This document shows positions 1 through 9,774 of a stretch of DNA of 64,000 nt, one piece after another. The notes under the pieces are model-generated. The model did no database searches. It saw only the letters and a program-made list of their open reading frames with translations, and was not told the DNA's origin. The translations under genes were made by a program, and so were the position numbers. The stretch lies in assembly GCA_013414765.1 (NCBI GenBank), contig CP058708.1, positions 1,545,553 to 1,609,552 on the forward strand, read 5' to 3'. The stretch's first letter is position 1. Each line of letters opens with the position of its first letter. Origin of the DNA: Candidatus Accumulibacter cognatus (GTDB lineage: Bacteria > Pseudomonadota > Gammaproteobacteria > Burkholderiales > Rhodocyclaceae).

Positions 1-568
1 CACCACTACGCAGCTCAAGGAAGCGCTCGGCAAACTGGCGGTGCAGGCGCAGCGGGCGGGCCACATCATCCGCCGCGTGCACGACTTCGTGCGCAAGAGT
101 GAGCCCAAACTCGCTCCCTGCGACCTCGCCGAGGCGGTCGATGACAGCATCGGCTTCATCGAAGGGGCCGCCAAGAGCCGTGGCGTGCGCATCGTCCGCG
201 AGATCCCCGGGAGGCGTCCGGAACTGCTGGCCGATCAGGTGATGATCGAACAGGTTCTGCTCAACCTGATGCGTAACGGCATCGAAGCAATGGCTGAAGC
301 CCCGGCCGATCGACGTCGCCTGACGGTCAAGCTCAGCCAACGGGAGAATCAGATGGAAATCCGGGTGATCGATCATGGCCCCGGCATTCCGCCGGAAGTC
401 GAAGAAAAACTGTTCACCCCCCTGTTCTCGACCAAGGCGGACGGAATGGGGATGGGACTGAGCATCTGTCGTTCGATCATCGAGTTTCACCATGGCCGCC
501 TCTGGGTCGAGAGCAATCCCGAGGGCGGTTCGATCTTTGTCATGACGCTCCCGATCGGCCGGCAATGA
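1..568 (+). CDS. Sensor histidine kinase, C-terminal part (gene runs off the left edge)
   Basis: The reading frame is open from base 2, so the apparent GTG at 41 is internal and the N-terminal sensor part lies outside the window. What remains is the dimerisation region (HIIRRVHDFVRKSEP) followed by a HATPase domain: N box EQVLLNLMRNGIEAM, G1 box DHGPGIP and G2 box GMGMGLSICRSI. It should autophosphorylate and pass phosphate to the next gene product, whose start overlaps its stop by four bases (ATGA). The pairing resembles FixL/FixJ, DctS/DctR and TodS/TodT systems; the input signal cannot be told from this fragment. Confidence 0.9.
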   Translation, partial: TTTQLKEALGKLAVQAQRAGHIIRRVHDFVRKSEPKLAPCDLAEAVDDSIGFIEGAAKSRGVRIVREIPGRRPELLADQVMIEQVLLNLMRNGIEAMAEAPADRRRLTVKLSQRENQMEIRVIDHGPGIPPEVEEKLFTPLFSTKADGMGMGLSICRSIIEFHHGRLWVESNPEGGSIFVMTLPIGRQ

Positions 569-1164
569 CCCCGCACGCCTATCTCGTCGACGACGACGAG
601 GCCATCCGCGATTCACTCAGTTGGCTGCTCGAGTCACGTGGTGTCGCCTGCCTCAGCTACCCCTCGGCCGAGGACTTCCTGGACGTCTGGCAACCAGAGC
701 TCAGCGGCTGCCTGCTGCTTGACATCCGCATGGACGGAATGAGCGGTCCAGAGCTGTTTGATGTCTTGTGCGAGCGTGGCAACCGCCTGCCGGTGATCTT
801 TCTGACCGGTCATGGCGACGTGCCGATGGCCGTCTCGGCGCTCAAGAAAGGCGCTTTTGATTTTGTCGAGAAGCCCTGCAACGACAACGAACTCGTCAAT
901 CGCGTCATCGAAGCCCTGCAGCTCGACAAGGACCAGCGCGCTGCAGCATCGGGTGCGGATTCGGTCAATACCCTCTGCAGCCGCCTGACGACACGCGAGC
1001 GACAGGTCATGGAAAGGATTCTGGCCGGCAAGCTCAACAAGGTGATCGCCGACGAACTACAGATCAGCATGCGCACCGTCGAAGTCCATCGCGCCAATCT
1101 CTTCGAAAAAATGGGCGTCAGGACGGCTGTCGAACTGGCACAACTCCTGGCCGGAAAGCGTTGA
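565..1164 (+). CDS. FixJ-family response regulator
   Basis: This 199-residue protein has an N-terminal receiver domain and a C-terminal LuxR-type helix-turn-helix. The acidic pocket is at residues 9-11 (DDD), the likely phosphate acceptor is D53 (LLLDIRM), with T81 (LTGHGD) and K103 (EKP) as the conserved switch residues. The DNA-binding part holds TTRERQVMERILAGKLNKVI and a recognition helix near RTVEVHR. It overlaps the kinase gene by 4 bp and is very likely translationally coupled to it. It converges on tilS 22 bp downstream. Target genes are not visible here. Confidence 0.93.
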   Translation: MTPHAYLVDDDEAIRDSLSWLLESRGVACLSYPSAEDFLDVWQPELSGCLLLDIRMDGMSGPELFDVLCERGNRLPVIFLTGHGDVPMAVSALKKGAFDFVEKPCNDNELVNRVIEALQLDKDQRAAASGADSVNTLCSRLTTRERQVMERILAGKLNKVIADELQISMRTVEVHRANLFEKMGVRTAVELAQLLAGKR

Positions 1165-1186
1165 CCACACTGAGCGAGCGCCGCTT

Positions 1187-2593
1187 TCAGCGCTGCGAGA
1201 ACAGATGACCGGCGGGCGGCGGAACGACCCTCTGCCAGGCTAGCAGGAGTCCAGGCTCACCCGGAGGACAGGCAAAGGCCGCATCGACGCCGATCCCGGC
1301 CACCCAGACCAAATGCTCACCACTCCACAGCAGTGGCAGGCGGAACCGTTCCCAGGGTGGAACGGCGGCCTCCTGCAGCAGATTCTTGAGGGTTCTCAAG
1401 GGTCGCCGAGGGTCAGGTTGCAGGCGTTCACCGCCTTGCCGGGAAGTGATCCGGAGCGGCGCGCCGGAGAGCCTGTGACGGTTGATGCCGGCGCCCGTGG
1501 TCGGCGTGAATGTGACGCGGTCAGCCCCCCACGGTAGTTCCTCCTCACCACACCAGGGCAGGTCGCCCGCGGGAACGGCTGAAGGCCGGCGACAGACATG
1601 CAATTCTCCCCGGTAGGCGTGGATTTCCCCATCGGCTGAGCGGATGCAGGTTTCTGAAACCGCATCGACCGTCGACAACTGGCGCAAGGCCTCATCAAGC
1701 CAGCGCGCCGCGGGGGCACGAAAGCCCGCTGAAAGCAGCTCGGAACGCAACAGATTGCGCGCTCTTGGCGTGCTCAGCGAATTGAAACGGGCCAGACCGA
1801 TCCGCCCCGAGGAAGTCGCCGCCAGCGCCCGATCGGCCTGCGCCAGTTCCTCGAGCAGCAGCGCGGCTTCGGCAAAGTGGCGCCCGGCACGCGCCAGCGA
1901 CTCTGCCGCACCGGGAAACTGCATCTCGATGCGCGGCATCACCTCATGCCGCAAGTAGTTCCGGCGGTAGCGCGAATCGCCATTGCTCTCGTCTTCCACC
2001 CAGGCCAGCGACTGCTCTTGTGCGTAACGCGCGATCACCGCGCCTGGCACGTCAAGCAGCGGACGAATCAGCCGCGGGCCGCCGCTCTGTCCTCGTTCGG
2101 CGGGCATCCCGGTGGCACCACTGACCCCGGCACCGCGCAGCAATCTGAACAGCATCGTCTCGACCTGATCGTCGCGATGATGCGCCAGCGCCAGCCAGTC
2201 TGCAGAACAGCCGCCAAACACCGCATGTCGCAGGCGGCGCGCTGCGGCTTCCAGCCCTTCGGCACTGCCCCGCGGTACCTCGACGCGAACGATTGTGAGG
2301 GGCACGCCGCAACGCTTGCAGAAATCGCTACAGAATCCGGCCCAAGCGTCGGCACTGGCGCTCAGTCCATGATGGACATGCACCGCCGACAACTCAAAAG
2401 CCGGGTTCGACGAGCGCAACGCAACCAGCGCGTGCAACAGGACCAGCGAGTCGCGGCCACCGGAAAAACCGACGCACAAGCGCGCTCCAGGAGCCACGCG
2501 CGTGCCGAGGAATGCCGAGAGCGTCTGCTGGATCTGCCGAGTGGCTGGCAACTGGGAAAGTTCAGCGCTGCGCCTGCTCGGTGACCCGACCAT
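1187..2593 (-). CDS. tilS: tRNA(Ile)-lysidine synthase TilS
   Basis: TilS adds lysine to C34 of the CAU-anticodon tRNA-Ile, so that it reads AUA codons. The N-terminal PP-loop ATPase motif is FSGGRDS near residues 44-50, followed by the usual LVLLHAL, and the [20 protein letters not shown] stretch typical of the family is near the middle. The length (468 aa) fits the long TilS form with C-terminal substrate-binding domains. With the start at 2593 the gene overlaps accA by 32 bp; a slightly later start is possible. It is probably co-transcribed with accA, an order I recall from other betaproteobacteria. Confidence 0.93.
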   Translation of the reverse strand: MVGSPSRRSAELSQLPATRQIQQTLSAFLGTRVAPGARLCVGFSGGRDSLVLLHALVALRSSNPAFELSAVHVHHGLSASADAWAGFCSDFCKRCGVPLTIVRVEVPRGSAEGLEAAARRLRHAVFGGCSADWLALAHHRDDQVETMLFRLLRGAGVSGATGMPAERGQSGGPRLIRPLLDVPGAVIARYAQEQSLAWVEDESNGDSRYRRNYLRHEVMPRIEMQFPGAAESLARAGRHFAEAALLLEELAQADRALAATSSGRIGLARFNSLSTPRARNLLRSELLSAGFRAPAARWLDEALRQLSTVDAVSETCIRSADGEIHAYRGELHVCRRPSAVPAGDLPWCGEEELPWGADRVTFTPTTGAGINRHRLSGAPLRITSRQGGERLQPDPRRPLRTLKNLLQEAAVPPWERFRLPLLWSGEHLVWVAGIGVDAAFACPPGEPGLLLAWQRVVPPPAGHLFSQR

Positions 2594-3530
2594 AGCCCCT
2601 CAGGCGGTCCAGGCGTGCCTTGAGCAGATCGGCTGCCGGCAGCGTCTGCAGTTGCTGCAGCGCTTCCTGCAAAGCCTGCTGGAGATTCTGCGCCATCGCC
2701 TGATGATCACGATGGGCACCCCCGGCCGGTTCGCTGACGATGCGGTCGATCAAACCCAAGGAGTGCAGCCGCGCCGCGGTGATGCCCATGATTTCGGCTG
2801 CTTCACTCGCCTTTTCGGCACTCTTCCAGAGGATCGACGCACAGCCTTCCGGGGAAATCACCGAATAGGTCGAGTACTGCAGCATCTGCACCCAGTCACC
2901 GACGCCGATCGCCAGCGCTCCCCCAGACCCCCCCTCACCAATGATCGTGACGACGATCGGCACCTGCAATTCCGCCATCACATAGAGATTGCGTCCGATG
3001 GCCTCGGACTGGCCACGCTCTTCGGCATCGATGCCAGGATAGGCGCCAGGGGTGTCGATGAAGGTCAGCACCGGAATGCCGAACTTTTCGGCCAGGCGCA
3101 TCAGGCGCATGGCCTTCCGATAGCCCTCCGGGCGCGGCATGCCGAAGTTTCGGAAAATCTTCTCCCTGGTGTCTCGCCCCTTCTGGTGGCCGATCACCAT
3201 CACCGGATCGCCATGCAGGCGCGCCAGGCCGCCGACGATCGCGTGATCGTCGGCAAAAGCCCGGTCCCCGTGCAGTTCCTCGAAGTCGGTGAAGATCAGC
3301 CGCAGGTAATCGAGCGTGTAAGGCCGTTGTGGATGCCGTGCCACCTGGCAGACCTGCCAGGCCGAAAGCCGGTCATAGATCTCCCGGATGAGGTTCTGAC
3401 CCTTCTGTTCGAGGCGCGTGATGGCATCGGAAATATCGACGGCGGAATCCTCCTGCGCCGCGCGCAGCGATTCGATCCGCTCCTCGATCCTGGCCACGGG
3501 CTGTTCAAAGTCGAGAAAACTGGTTTTCAT
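2562..3530 (-). CDS. accA: Acetyl-CoA carboxylase carboxyltransferase subunit alpha
   Basis: AccA forms, with AccD, the carboxyltransferase that moves CO2 from biotin to acetyl-CoA in the first step of fatty acid synthesis. At 322 aa it matches the family. It opens with [19 protein letters not shown], and carries the crotonase-fold elements [38 protein letters not shown] and [15 protein letters not shown], the last including the glycine-rich oxyanion region. The alpha subunit lacks the zinc finger, which sits on AccD, and none is seen. It lies upstream of tilS on the same strand. Confidence 0.97.
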   Translation of the reverse strand: MKTSFLDFEQPVARIEERIESLRAAQEDSAVDISDAITRLEQKGQNLIREIYDRLSAWQVCQVARHPQRPYTLDYLRLIFTDFEELHGDRAFADDHAIVGGLARLHGDPVMVIGHQKGRDTREKIFRNFGMPRPEGYRKAMRLMRLAEKFGIPVLTFIDTPGAYPGIDAEERGQSEAIGRNLYVMAELQVPIVVTIIGEGGSGGALAIGVGDWVQMLQYSTYSVISPEGCASILWKSAEKASEAAEIMGITAARLHSLGLIDRIVSEPAGGAHRDHQAMAQNLQQALQEALQQLQTLPAADLLKARLDRLRGYGRVTEQAQR

Positions 3531-3624
3531 CTAAGGCAGTCTGAAATCATGCTGATCCGGAAGCGCCCTATTCTAACCTGAAAGGTCTTCCCGTCGCCTC
3601 GCTGAGGGGTGCTGGCGTGCCGGT

Positions 3625-4245
3625 TCAGTATTCGACGGGTAGCGGATCGAGGCTGCGCCAGAGATACCAGGTCGCCACAGAACGCCACGGCCGCCAGCGT
3701 TCGCCGTACTCGGCAAGCAATCGCCGCCCCGGCCGTTCTCCAGCGCAGTAGTGAATGGCCACGGCTTTCTGCAGGCCGAGGTCATCGAGGGGGAATACGT
3801 CTGGACGCAACTGATTGAAGATCAGGAACATCTCGGCGGTCCACACGCCAATGCCGCGCACTGTGGTCAATTCCGCAGTGATCTCGGCATCGCTCATCGT
3901 CGTCCAGCGATCAGGGTGAATCTGCCCGCCGTCGAAATGGCGCGCGAGATCCACCACATACTCGACCTTGCGCGCCGACAGTCCGCAGCGACGCAGCGTC
4001 GCGGCTTCAATGGCAAGCACCGCGGCCGGGGCAACCACCGGCGGCATGGCGGCCAGAAAGCGCGCCCAGACACTGTCGGCGGCCTGCACGGAAATCTGCT
4101 GACCGACGATCGAACGCAGCAGGGTCACGAAGGGGTCACCACGCGAAACCAGCGCGGTTCCGGCAAAACGCCCAACGAGGGTGGCCAGTACCGGGTCGAG
4201 CAGTGCGAGATCTGCAGAGGCCTGATGCCAGTAGCCAGGGGTCAT
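3625..4245 (-). CDS. DNA-3-methyladenine glycosylase II family (AlkA-like)
   Basis: This 206-residue protein is an HhH-GPD superfamily DNA glycosylase that removes alkylated bases. The helix-hairpin-helix is visible as LTTVRGIGVWTAEMFLIF, followed by the loop FPLDDLGLQKAV with the expected catalytic aspartate, and the N-terminal part contains LLRSIVGQQISVQAADSVW. It is shorter than E. coli AlkA (282 aa), lacking the extra N-terminal domain, like many environmental AlkA homologues. There is no FeS cysteine loop, which argues against Nth or MutY. It sits 94 bp upstream of accA on the same strand. Confidence 0.9.
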   Translation of the reverse strand: MTPGYWHQASADLALLDPVLATLVGRFAGTALVSRGDPFVTLLRSIVGQQISVQAADSVWARFLAAMPPVVAPAAVLAIEAATLRRCGLSARKVEYVVDLARHFDGGQIHPDRWTTMSDAEITAELTTVRGIGVWTAEMFLIFNQLRPDVFPLDDLGLQKAVAIHYCAGERPGRRLLAEYGERWRPWRSVATWYLWRSLDPLPVEY

Positions 4246-4359
4246 TGAAGAAGGATAATGATCAGCACAGATCGGCAGCGTGCGGCACCATGATTATGGC
4301 GTGGCGAAACAACGGTCCAGCCGAGTGCCACGGCTGCCAGCTGCGGTCATGCCCTTCGT

Positions 4360-4863
4360 TCAAGCCCTTTTCCGTTCCTTTTCGCGGGCTTTGGCCTTGC
4401 GGCGGCTTGCGTCGATCTCGGGCGGGCGGTAGACGAGAACCGGGATGCTGGAGTGGGTCAGCACCCGGTAGGTTTCACTGCCGAGGAGCAGCGAGGACAG
4501 ACCGCCGCGGCCATGTTTGGACATGAAGATGAGATCGCAGTTATGGTCCTCGGCGGCGTTGATGATCGCCTCCCAGGGGCTCTCACTCACCACCGCGAGC
4601 GCCGTGCACGCAACCCCGGCGTCCTTGCACAGTTTCTTGATGAAACCGAGATATTCCTTGGCCTTCCCTTCGGAACCCGAAACCATCTGCGCGAGCACGG
4701 CGGGCTCGACCATGCTGCCATAGCTCTCCGATTCCTGTCCGGGATGCTTGGCATACAGAGCAGTGATGGTGGCATTGGCCGCCTTGGCAAAGTCAACCGC
4801 GCGTTGTGCGGTATCTCGGGACAGTTGGCTGCCATCGGTCGGCAGCAAGATATGCTGAAACAT
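4360..4863 (-). CDS. Universal stress protein (UspA family)
   Basis: A single USP domain of about 145 residues starts MFQHILLPTDGSQLS and ends near the nucleotide-binding motif GRGGLSSLLLGSETYRVL, which matches the G-2x-G-9x-G(S/T) pattern of ATP-binding members. A basic tail (RRKAKAREKERKRA) follows and is unusual; it may be disordered or bind nucleic acid. A purine-rich GGGAGAACGAGG precedes the ATG. It lies downstream of the SulP gene on the same strand, a frequent pairing, but the 220 bp gap suggests its own promoter. Confidence 0.93.
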   Translation of the reverse strand: MFQHILLPTDGSQLSRDTAQRAVDFAKAANATITALYAKHPGQESESYGSMVEPAVLAQMVSGSEGKAKEYLGFIKKLCKDAGVACTALAVVSESPWEAIINAAEDHNCDLIFMSKHGRGGLSSLLLGSETYRVLTHSSIPVLVYRPPEIDASRRKAKAREKERKRA

Positions 4864-5085
4864 CCTCGTTCTCCCTCGGGTTGGCGGTATTCAATAGCCA
4901 TTGGCGCGCGTGATGAAAGCCCATTTTCATTCAGATTCCTTGCAAACACTGCAGATCCCTCTGAAAAAGTCGTTCGTGTTTCGCTGCGGAGGTATCGACC
5001 CGGCACATCCGCTCGGAACTACAGAACAGACCCGCCCACCATCGATCTGATGATGCCGGAGGTGGAGCAGTGGCTCCCAGATTAC

Positions 5086-7302
5086 CTATTCCTGCATGGC
5101 CATCAGTTCCTTGTCGGCATAGCGCAGGCGCAAGGCCAGCACCTTGGCAAGTTCCTCGACCAGGGTACACGCCAGACGTTTGTGCTCTTCCCTGAGAGTG
5201 ATGAACTGCTCGCGCTGGAGGACGAAGAGTTCGGTATTTTCGAGCGCAGTCGCATCGTTGAGGCGGGTCATCTGCGACAGGAAAGCCATGCCGCCGAAGA
5301 AGTCGCCGCGCCCGTAGGTCAGCGCGTGGTGGCCGCCTTCTTCGACAGGGCTCGGCAGCGTGATGCGGACTGCGCCCTTGCGAATCAGATAGAGCTCGTT
5401 GCCAGGGTCGCCAAACGCGTACACCTTCTCGTCCTTGGCCAGCGAGCGTCGCTGCAAGGCTGCTTCCAGGTCGATCAGGGTCTCTTCCTTGTGATCCTTG
5501 AAGAGTTCGAGATCCTTCAGTTCCAGTGCCGTCACTTCGGTTGTCGGCACGGTACTCTGACCCTGGTCAAGTATCTGGTCCTCAACCCACTCGACGGCGT
5601 CATCGAGTTGACCGAATACCTTGACATGGTCGGTCATCGTCGTCAGTTCCATCTGGTCGAAGAACTCGGCAATATTCCGGCCATTCGGCAGGGTATGCGA
5701 CAGGCTGCTGAAGATCAGGAAAGCATTGCGTTCGATCAGCGAATCACGTATCTGACTCAAGAGATGCACCGCCGTTACATCGACCGACTGTACGCGCCGC
5801 ATGTCGAGTACGATGTACTTGCGTTTGCCGAGTTCCGGTTCCAGTGCCGTGTACAACTGGTCCTTGGTGCCGAAGAAAAGGCTGCCCTGCAACTCGAGAA
5901 TGACCGACTGGTAACCCTCCTTTTCGAGGATGGCCATGTCCTTGCGCAGGCGCACGCGCTTCGAAAAACGGCTACCGCCGTCCATCTTGCGGCGAATCAC
6001 CGTACTGCTCAGTTGTTCTCGGATGAACAGGAACATCGCCAGGGCGATGCCGACGCCGGAGGCGGCGATCAGGCTGTAACCGACCGCCACGGCGACCACC
6101 GCCACGATGACGATGAAATCCATCAGGGTCCACGGCGACTCCAGCAGATGCAGGCTGTGCCGATCGATCATGCGGATGCCGACGACGATCAGGATGCCGG
6201 CCAGCGCTCCTACCGGAATCCAGGCGATGAACGCCCCCAGGGCGAGAAAGGCGATCAGGGACATGATCCCTTCGACGACCCCGGAGACGCGGGTCTGGCC
6301 ACCACTTGCCAGATTGACCAGCGTCGCCCCCATCTGACCAGCGCCGGGCATGCCGCCGGCACAGGCCGAAGCGACATTGCCAAGACCCTGTGCGATCAAC
6401 TCGCGGTTGGAATCATGGCGGCTGCGGGTCAGGGCATCGAGAACGACGGCGGTTTTCAGAGTGTCGATCGACAGCAGAACGGCCAGCGTAAAAGCCGGTC
6501 CGAGCAGACTGCCGATCTGGCTCAGCTTGAGTTCGCCGATTTCCTGCCAGCGGCCGGTGATCGCCTCGAACATGCTTGACGCCGTTCCCCCCAGCGGGCC
6601 GATGATCAGCTTGTTGCCTTCGACGACCAGCAGCGACTCGTCGACCGTGGCCAGTCCGAAATAGGTCAGCACCCCGGCCAACAGGCCGAGAATGGCCGCA
6701 GGCACGACGCGCGTGAGCATCGGTGCGGTGACCATCACCCCGGCCGTCACGGCGCCAATGAGCGCGCTCTGCCACTGCCACATTTCCGGTGAACTCAGTG
6801 CCCGCCACCACGCCGTACCACCGGGAGCCCCCAGGAGTTTCGGGATCTGACTGCCGATGATGATCAGACCAACACCGGTCAGATAGCCGCTGACTACCGG
6901 AAACGGAATGTACTTGATCAGGCTCCCGATCCCCATGAAACCCAGCATCAGTTGCACCAGCCCTGAAACCAGGCCGAGCGCGGTCAACATCAGTACGATC
7001 GACGGCGCAGCCACGCCATGCTGTACGAGTTCAATCGCAAAAGCCGAGAGAACCGCCGCAGCCGGAGCACACGGCGCCGTAATCAGGCGGTTGGTTCCCC
7101 CCATTGCTGGGGCCAGCAAGCCAAGCGCGGTGGCTCCGAGAATCCCGGCCAGGGCACCCAGGCCGGCGTATGCCGGGCCGATCGAGGCGTAGATGGTGAC
7201 GCCAAAAGCGATTGCCGACGGCAGAGCGACCAGCATCGCAGCCAACCCTCCCCAGAAATCGCCGACCAGCTTGTCATTCTTGAACTTGATTGCCAGTTCC
7301 AT
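5086..7302 (-). CDS. SulP-family anion transporter with STAS and cyclic-nucleotide-binding-like domains
   Basis: This 738-residue inner-membrane protein has the SulP transport core (about residues 10-420, starting KFKNDKLVGDFWGGLAAMLV with many hydrophobic segments), a STAS domain (about 445-560, with YIVLDMRRVQSVDVTAVHLL) and a C-terminal cyclic-nucleotide-binding fold (about 600-725, GDPGNELYLIRKGAVRI). SulP members carry sulfate, bicarbonate or dicarboxylates, and the substrate cannot be assigned here. In the last domain the phosphate-binding cassette, usually FGE...R(S/T)A, reads FFGGMAFLSQMTRLNDA, so real cAMP binding is doubtful. A perfect hairpin lies upstream (7395-7422). Confidence 0.93.
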   Translation of the reverse strand: MELAIKFKNDKLVGDFWGGLAAMLVALPSAIAFGVTIYASIGPAYAGLGALAGILGATALGLLAPAMGGTNRLITAPCAPAAAVLSAFAIELVQHGVAAPSIVLMLTALGLVSGLVQLMLGFMGIGSLIKYIPFPVVSGYLTGVGLIIIGSQIPKLLGAPGGTAWWRALSSPEMWQWQSALIGAVTAGVMVTAPMLTRVVPAAILGLLAGVLTYFGLATVDESLLVVEGNKLIIGPLGGTASSMFEAITGRWQEIGELKLSQIGSLLGPAFTLAVLLSIDTLKTAVVLDALTRSRHDSNRELIAQGLGNVASACAGGMPGAGQMGATLVNLASGGQTRVSGVVEGIMSLIAFLALGAFIAWIPVGALAGILIVVGIRMIDRHSLHLLESPWTLMDFIVIVAVVAVAVGYSLIAASGVGIALAMFLFIREQLSSTVIRRKMDGGSRFSKRVRLRKDMAILEKEGYQSVILELQGSLFFGTKDQLYTALEPELGKRKYIVLDMRRVQSVDVTAVHLLSQIRDSLIERNAFLIFSSLSHTLPNGRNIAEFFDQMELTTMTDHVKVFGQLDDAVEWVEDQILDQGQSTVPTTEVTALELKDLELFKDHKEETLIDLEAALQRRSLAKDEKVYAFGDPGNELYLIRKGAVRITLPSPVEEGGHHALTYGRGDFFGGMAFLSQMTRLNDATALENTELFVLQREQFITLREEHKRLACTLVEELAKVLALRLRYADKELMAMQE

Positions 7303-7394
7303 AAATCCAGGCCCCTCTTCGGTCCCGCATCAACACATCTCGCAACAGACCAGAAGACGGCCTGCACGAGCCAAGCGACGCCCTTTCCAGCAAA

Positions 7395-7422
7395 GTGGCC
7401 CAGGCTACGCAGCCTGGGCCAC
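7395..7422. repeat. Perfect 12-bp stem hairpin between the PhoU-like gene and the SulP gene
   Basis: GTGGCCCAGGCT is followed by a 4-base loop and its exact reverse complement. It lies in the 247-bp gap between two minus-strand genes. There is no good T run on either side (the minus strand reads CACTTTGC after the stem), so it may be a weak terminator, an RNA processing or stability element, or an attenuator ahead of the SulP gene. Confidence 0.6.
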
Positions 7423-7549
7423 ACGCGATGCTGCGACGAATCTGACACGGATGGTTCTTGTCCAAATCCTTGTTCAGCGCAAGGCCGGACCCCGGCAATG
7501 GACCACCGGATCAGGAACGGCCTGCTCAGCTTTGACCGCGATAAAGGAC

Positions 7550-8266
7550 TTAGTGCGTTTCTCCGGCATCGACAGTTGGCAGACCCGCCCGGAAGCGAGC
7601 TCGCAGCCCCTGGTCAATACCTTCGGCCTGGTCCGCCACGCGGTCGATCTCCTCGACGAGTTGCGCCAGCGGCAGCTTCACCTCGAGATCGAGGCTGTCG
7701 TCGGCAAAGATCTTTCTGAGGATCTGCATCGAGAGACGGTCTGCCTGATTTTCGTACCAACTGACGCCTCGCTCTGCCTTGCCCGGCGATGGTTGTTCCC
7801 ACCACAGCAACGACGGCCGATAGCTTTCGACCAACACATCAACCGCGGTGCACACCTCATCGGTCAGTTCCTGAACATCCGCAACCAGATTCGCAGGCAC
7901 ATAGCGGTGGGGACTGGAAAACCCCGATTCGATGGCAAAACCGGTGATCTGCCGCTTCATGTCCTTGAGCAAGCGGCTCACGCCGTTCAGCGGGTCGATC
8001 ATTCCGCACACCAGATTCCCCAGTGCCGATTGCGGGTGTATGCGGGTCTCGAATTTCTGTTGCAGGTCGTCGAGCAGGCGCAGGTGATCAGAAAGCTTTC
8101 CGGCGTGCCGCCAGCATGCCCCTTCCGATTCGCTGTTCAGGTAAGCGTCTACCGCTTCCCGGAAAATCGCCGTTGCGTCAGCGATGGCATCCAGATAGCT
8201 GTCGAGATCGCTTTCGATAGAACGCGAGGTGACGGACCTTGACGCAGCTTGCACTTGAGTTTCCAT
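7550..8266 (-). CDS. PhoU/DUF47-like helical protein
   Basis: The ATG at 8266 (METQVQAASR) is preceded by a good AGGAGA ribosome site; the frame is open for 77 more codons upstream but without family-like sequence. The 238-residue product is entirely helical. Its C-terminal part (SWYENQADRLSMQILRKIFA, then LVEEIDRVADQAEGI) has the spacing of acidic residues seen in PhoU and DUF47 proteins, which bind metal clusters and regulate or assist phosphate transport. It lies 112 bp downstream of another PhoU-like gene and near a Pit transporter. The family call rests on pattern only. Confidence 0.6.
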   Translation of the reverse strand: METQVQAASRSVTSRSIESDLDSYLDAIADATAIFREAVDAYLNSESEGACWRHAGKLSDHLRLLDDLQQKFETRIHPQSALGNLVCGMIDPLNGVSRLLKDMKRQITGFAIESGFSSPHRYVPANLVADVQELTDEVCTAVDVLVESYRPSLLWWEQPSPGKAERGVSWYENQADRLSMQILRKIFADDSLDLEVKLPLAQLVEEIDRVADQAEGIDQGLRARFRAGLPTVDAGETH

Positions 8267-8378
8267 GATGACTTCTCCTGCCTGAAATAAAAAAACTGCC
8301 ACCTGACCCGCTGGTAGGCAACTTGCCCTCAGCGGCCGGTACTTCTTGAAATGCGCGCCTGTCAGCGGGCCACAAACA

Positions 8379-9085
8379 CTATTGCGGCAAGCGGGCAGGA
8401 CTGACGGCCCCGTAAAGTTGCCGCGACCATACTTTGAGAATGACGCCGGCCCTAGAAAGTTCGCGAGCGATGTCGTAGAGATTTTCGTACAGACCATTCA
8501 GCCGGCACGAACGATCCGGAGAAACTCCCGATGGCGAAGTCCGGTGCCACCCCTCGGCGGCCGCCACCTCCCGCTGGTCGTCGAACGTCCGCCAGCAAAC
8601 CAGCGCACGCTGGCTGGCGATGGCCGCATCGGCATCGAACTCGGCAACGGTTGATCCATTAGCCAGCCGGGTGTAGCCATGCCGCAGGCTCTCGATCGCT
8701 TTCCGAATCACCCCCATCATCTGGAAGACGGTGGCGTCCGGGTTTGAGCCCCCCGAAAGGCAGTCGCGAGCGGTCCGGATCAGCACGGCTGCCGCCCGAT
8801 CCAGGGCTTCCATGGTCGAACGAATCTCTTCAAGTCCGGAATGCGGGAGTGAATCAACGACCGCCTGATGCCGCCGCTGCAGTTCCTGCCGGTGCTGCTC
8901 CAAATCGATCAGGCGCAGCGAATGCGCCGATTCCTTCCCCTGCAACACATCTCTGCAACAACTCTCGCCAGATTCACGATCATCCTTGCCTGTTGGTCGA
9001 TCATGCTGAAAAAGTCCGGGGTATCGGCCGCACCCACGGACGAACGGACTCTACTCACAACTTGCGATACGGCGATGGTGGTCAT
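8379..9085 (-). pseudogene. PhoU-like gene broken by a one-base frameshift
   Basis: The N-terminal frame starts at ATG 9085 (an AGGTGA site lies upstream; a GTG at 9094 is also possible), reads DFFSMIDQQARMIVNLARVV and ends early at about 8909. The following frame reads VLQGKESAHSLRLIDLEQ and continues to 8379. Adding one base near 8952 joins them as ...RVVAEM-VLQGKES..., giving about 235 residues, the same size as the PhoU-like neighbour downstream. Both halves look like one helical PhoU-type protein. It may be a true mutation, an assembly error or two overlapping genes; the joined reading seems most natural. Confidence 0.55.
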
Positions 9086-9094
9086 GGCATTCAC

Positions 9095-9774
9095 CTGTCT
9101 TCTGCTGCGATGTTGGTTGGAAAATGGTCATCAGTAAGCGATAGGTCGGACGGCGAGAACGGAATCCCGGTGGGTCCGTTTTCACATGATGGGCTTGAAG
9201 CATAATGCGTACCAGCTACAACAAAAATATTGTTCCCGCTTAAAATCAAAGTCCTGGAAGCAATCTCCGAAGCCTTAGCGAGGCCTTTGGGGGTGCAACA
9301 AAACACCATCAGAAACTCGCCGAAGAACCGGGAGGAGCTGTTATATCAACATTAATTCATGTAGTTAATGAACAAATCGAAGGACTGCCGGGCGACGCAG
9401 TGTTACACCTTCGAGCCATGCATGCCGCCTAAGGGTCATGACTTTTCCAACCCCCCTGATCATGAAAGCGATGACCATTTCCCCTCCCTTGAAGGGTGTA
9501 TTCCGGATTGCACGCCAGAATCACCCGATGTGCAAGGGGCATGGCTCCGCGAATTCCTCCTTTTACTTCCGACTCGGCTTCGGGATTCGAGAGCGGTGTA
9601 ACGTTTTCGTATTGCCTCTGCCCCTGATAGCAGACCGTAACTGACTGTTATGTATGGATGATAACGATCGTCGATAGATTGGGCGGCGGCCGATCCGGCC
9701 GATTTGTTGCACCCGTGCAAGTTCCGCTGGCTCCTCTGGCTGAACGCCTAGCGGCTTGATCTTTGGGAAGTCTT
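9095..9774. other. 680-bp region without a convincing gene
   Basis: Short open frames here have no family-like sequence. The region holds GGTGCAACA at 9292-9300, the reverse-complement motif TGTTACACC at 9401-9409 and GGTGTAACG at about 9595-9603. It also contains an AT-rich stretch near 9339-9372 and a partial copy of the dispersed intergenic repeat at 9435-9500. It ends at the IS1595 boundary. Promoters for the minus-strand PhoU-like genes would be expected at its left end. Confidence 0.6.
9435..9500 (+). repeat. Dispersed intergenic repeat, copy 1 (partial)
   Basis: It begins GTCATGACTTTTCCA and continues through CTGATCATGAA and ATGACCATTTC, matching the first half of the copies at 12923, 50199 (reverse) and 55264. 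The second half, including the CGTGAGTCGC stretch, is missing or too diverged to see. Confidence 0.6.

Noticed and set aside
4453-6579. A 708-codon open frame on the plus strand
   Set aside because: It is the antisense shadow of the SulP and universal-stress genes in high-GC sequence; its translation has no family character.
8267-8497. Upstream extension of the PhoU-like gene to 8497 (77 more codons)
   Set aside because: The extension lacks helical PhoU character and overlaps the upstream gene; the ATG at 8266 has a good AGGAGA site.
9767-9774. Target-site duplication for IS1595 copy 1, including swapped flanks with copy 2
   Set aside because: None of the compared 8-mers match in either direct or inversion-swapped combinations.
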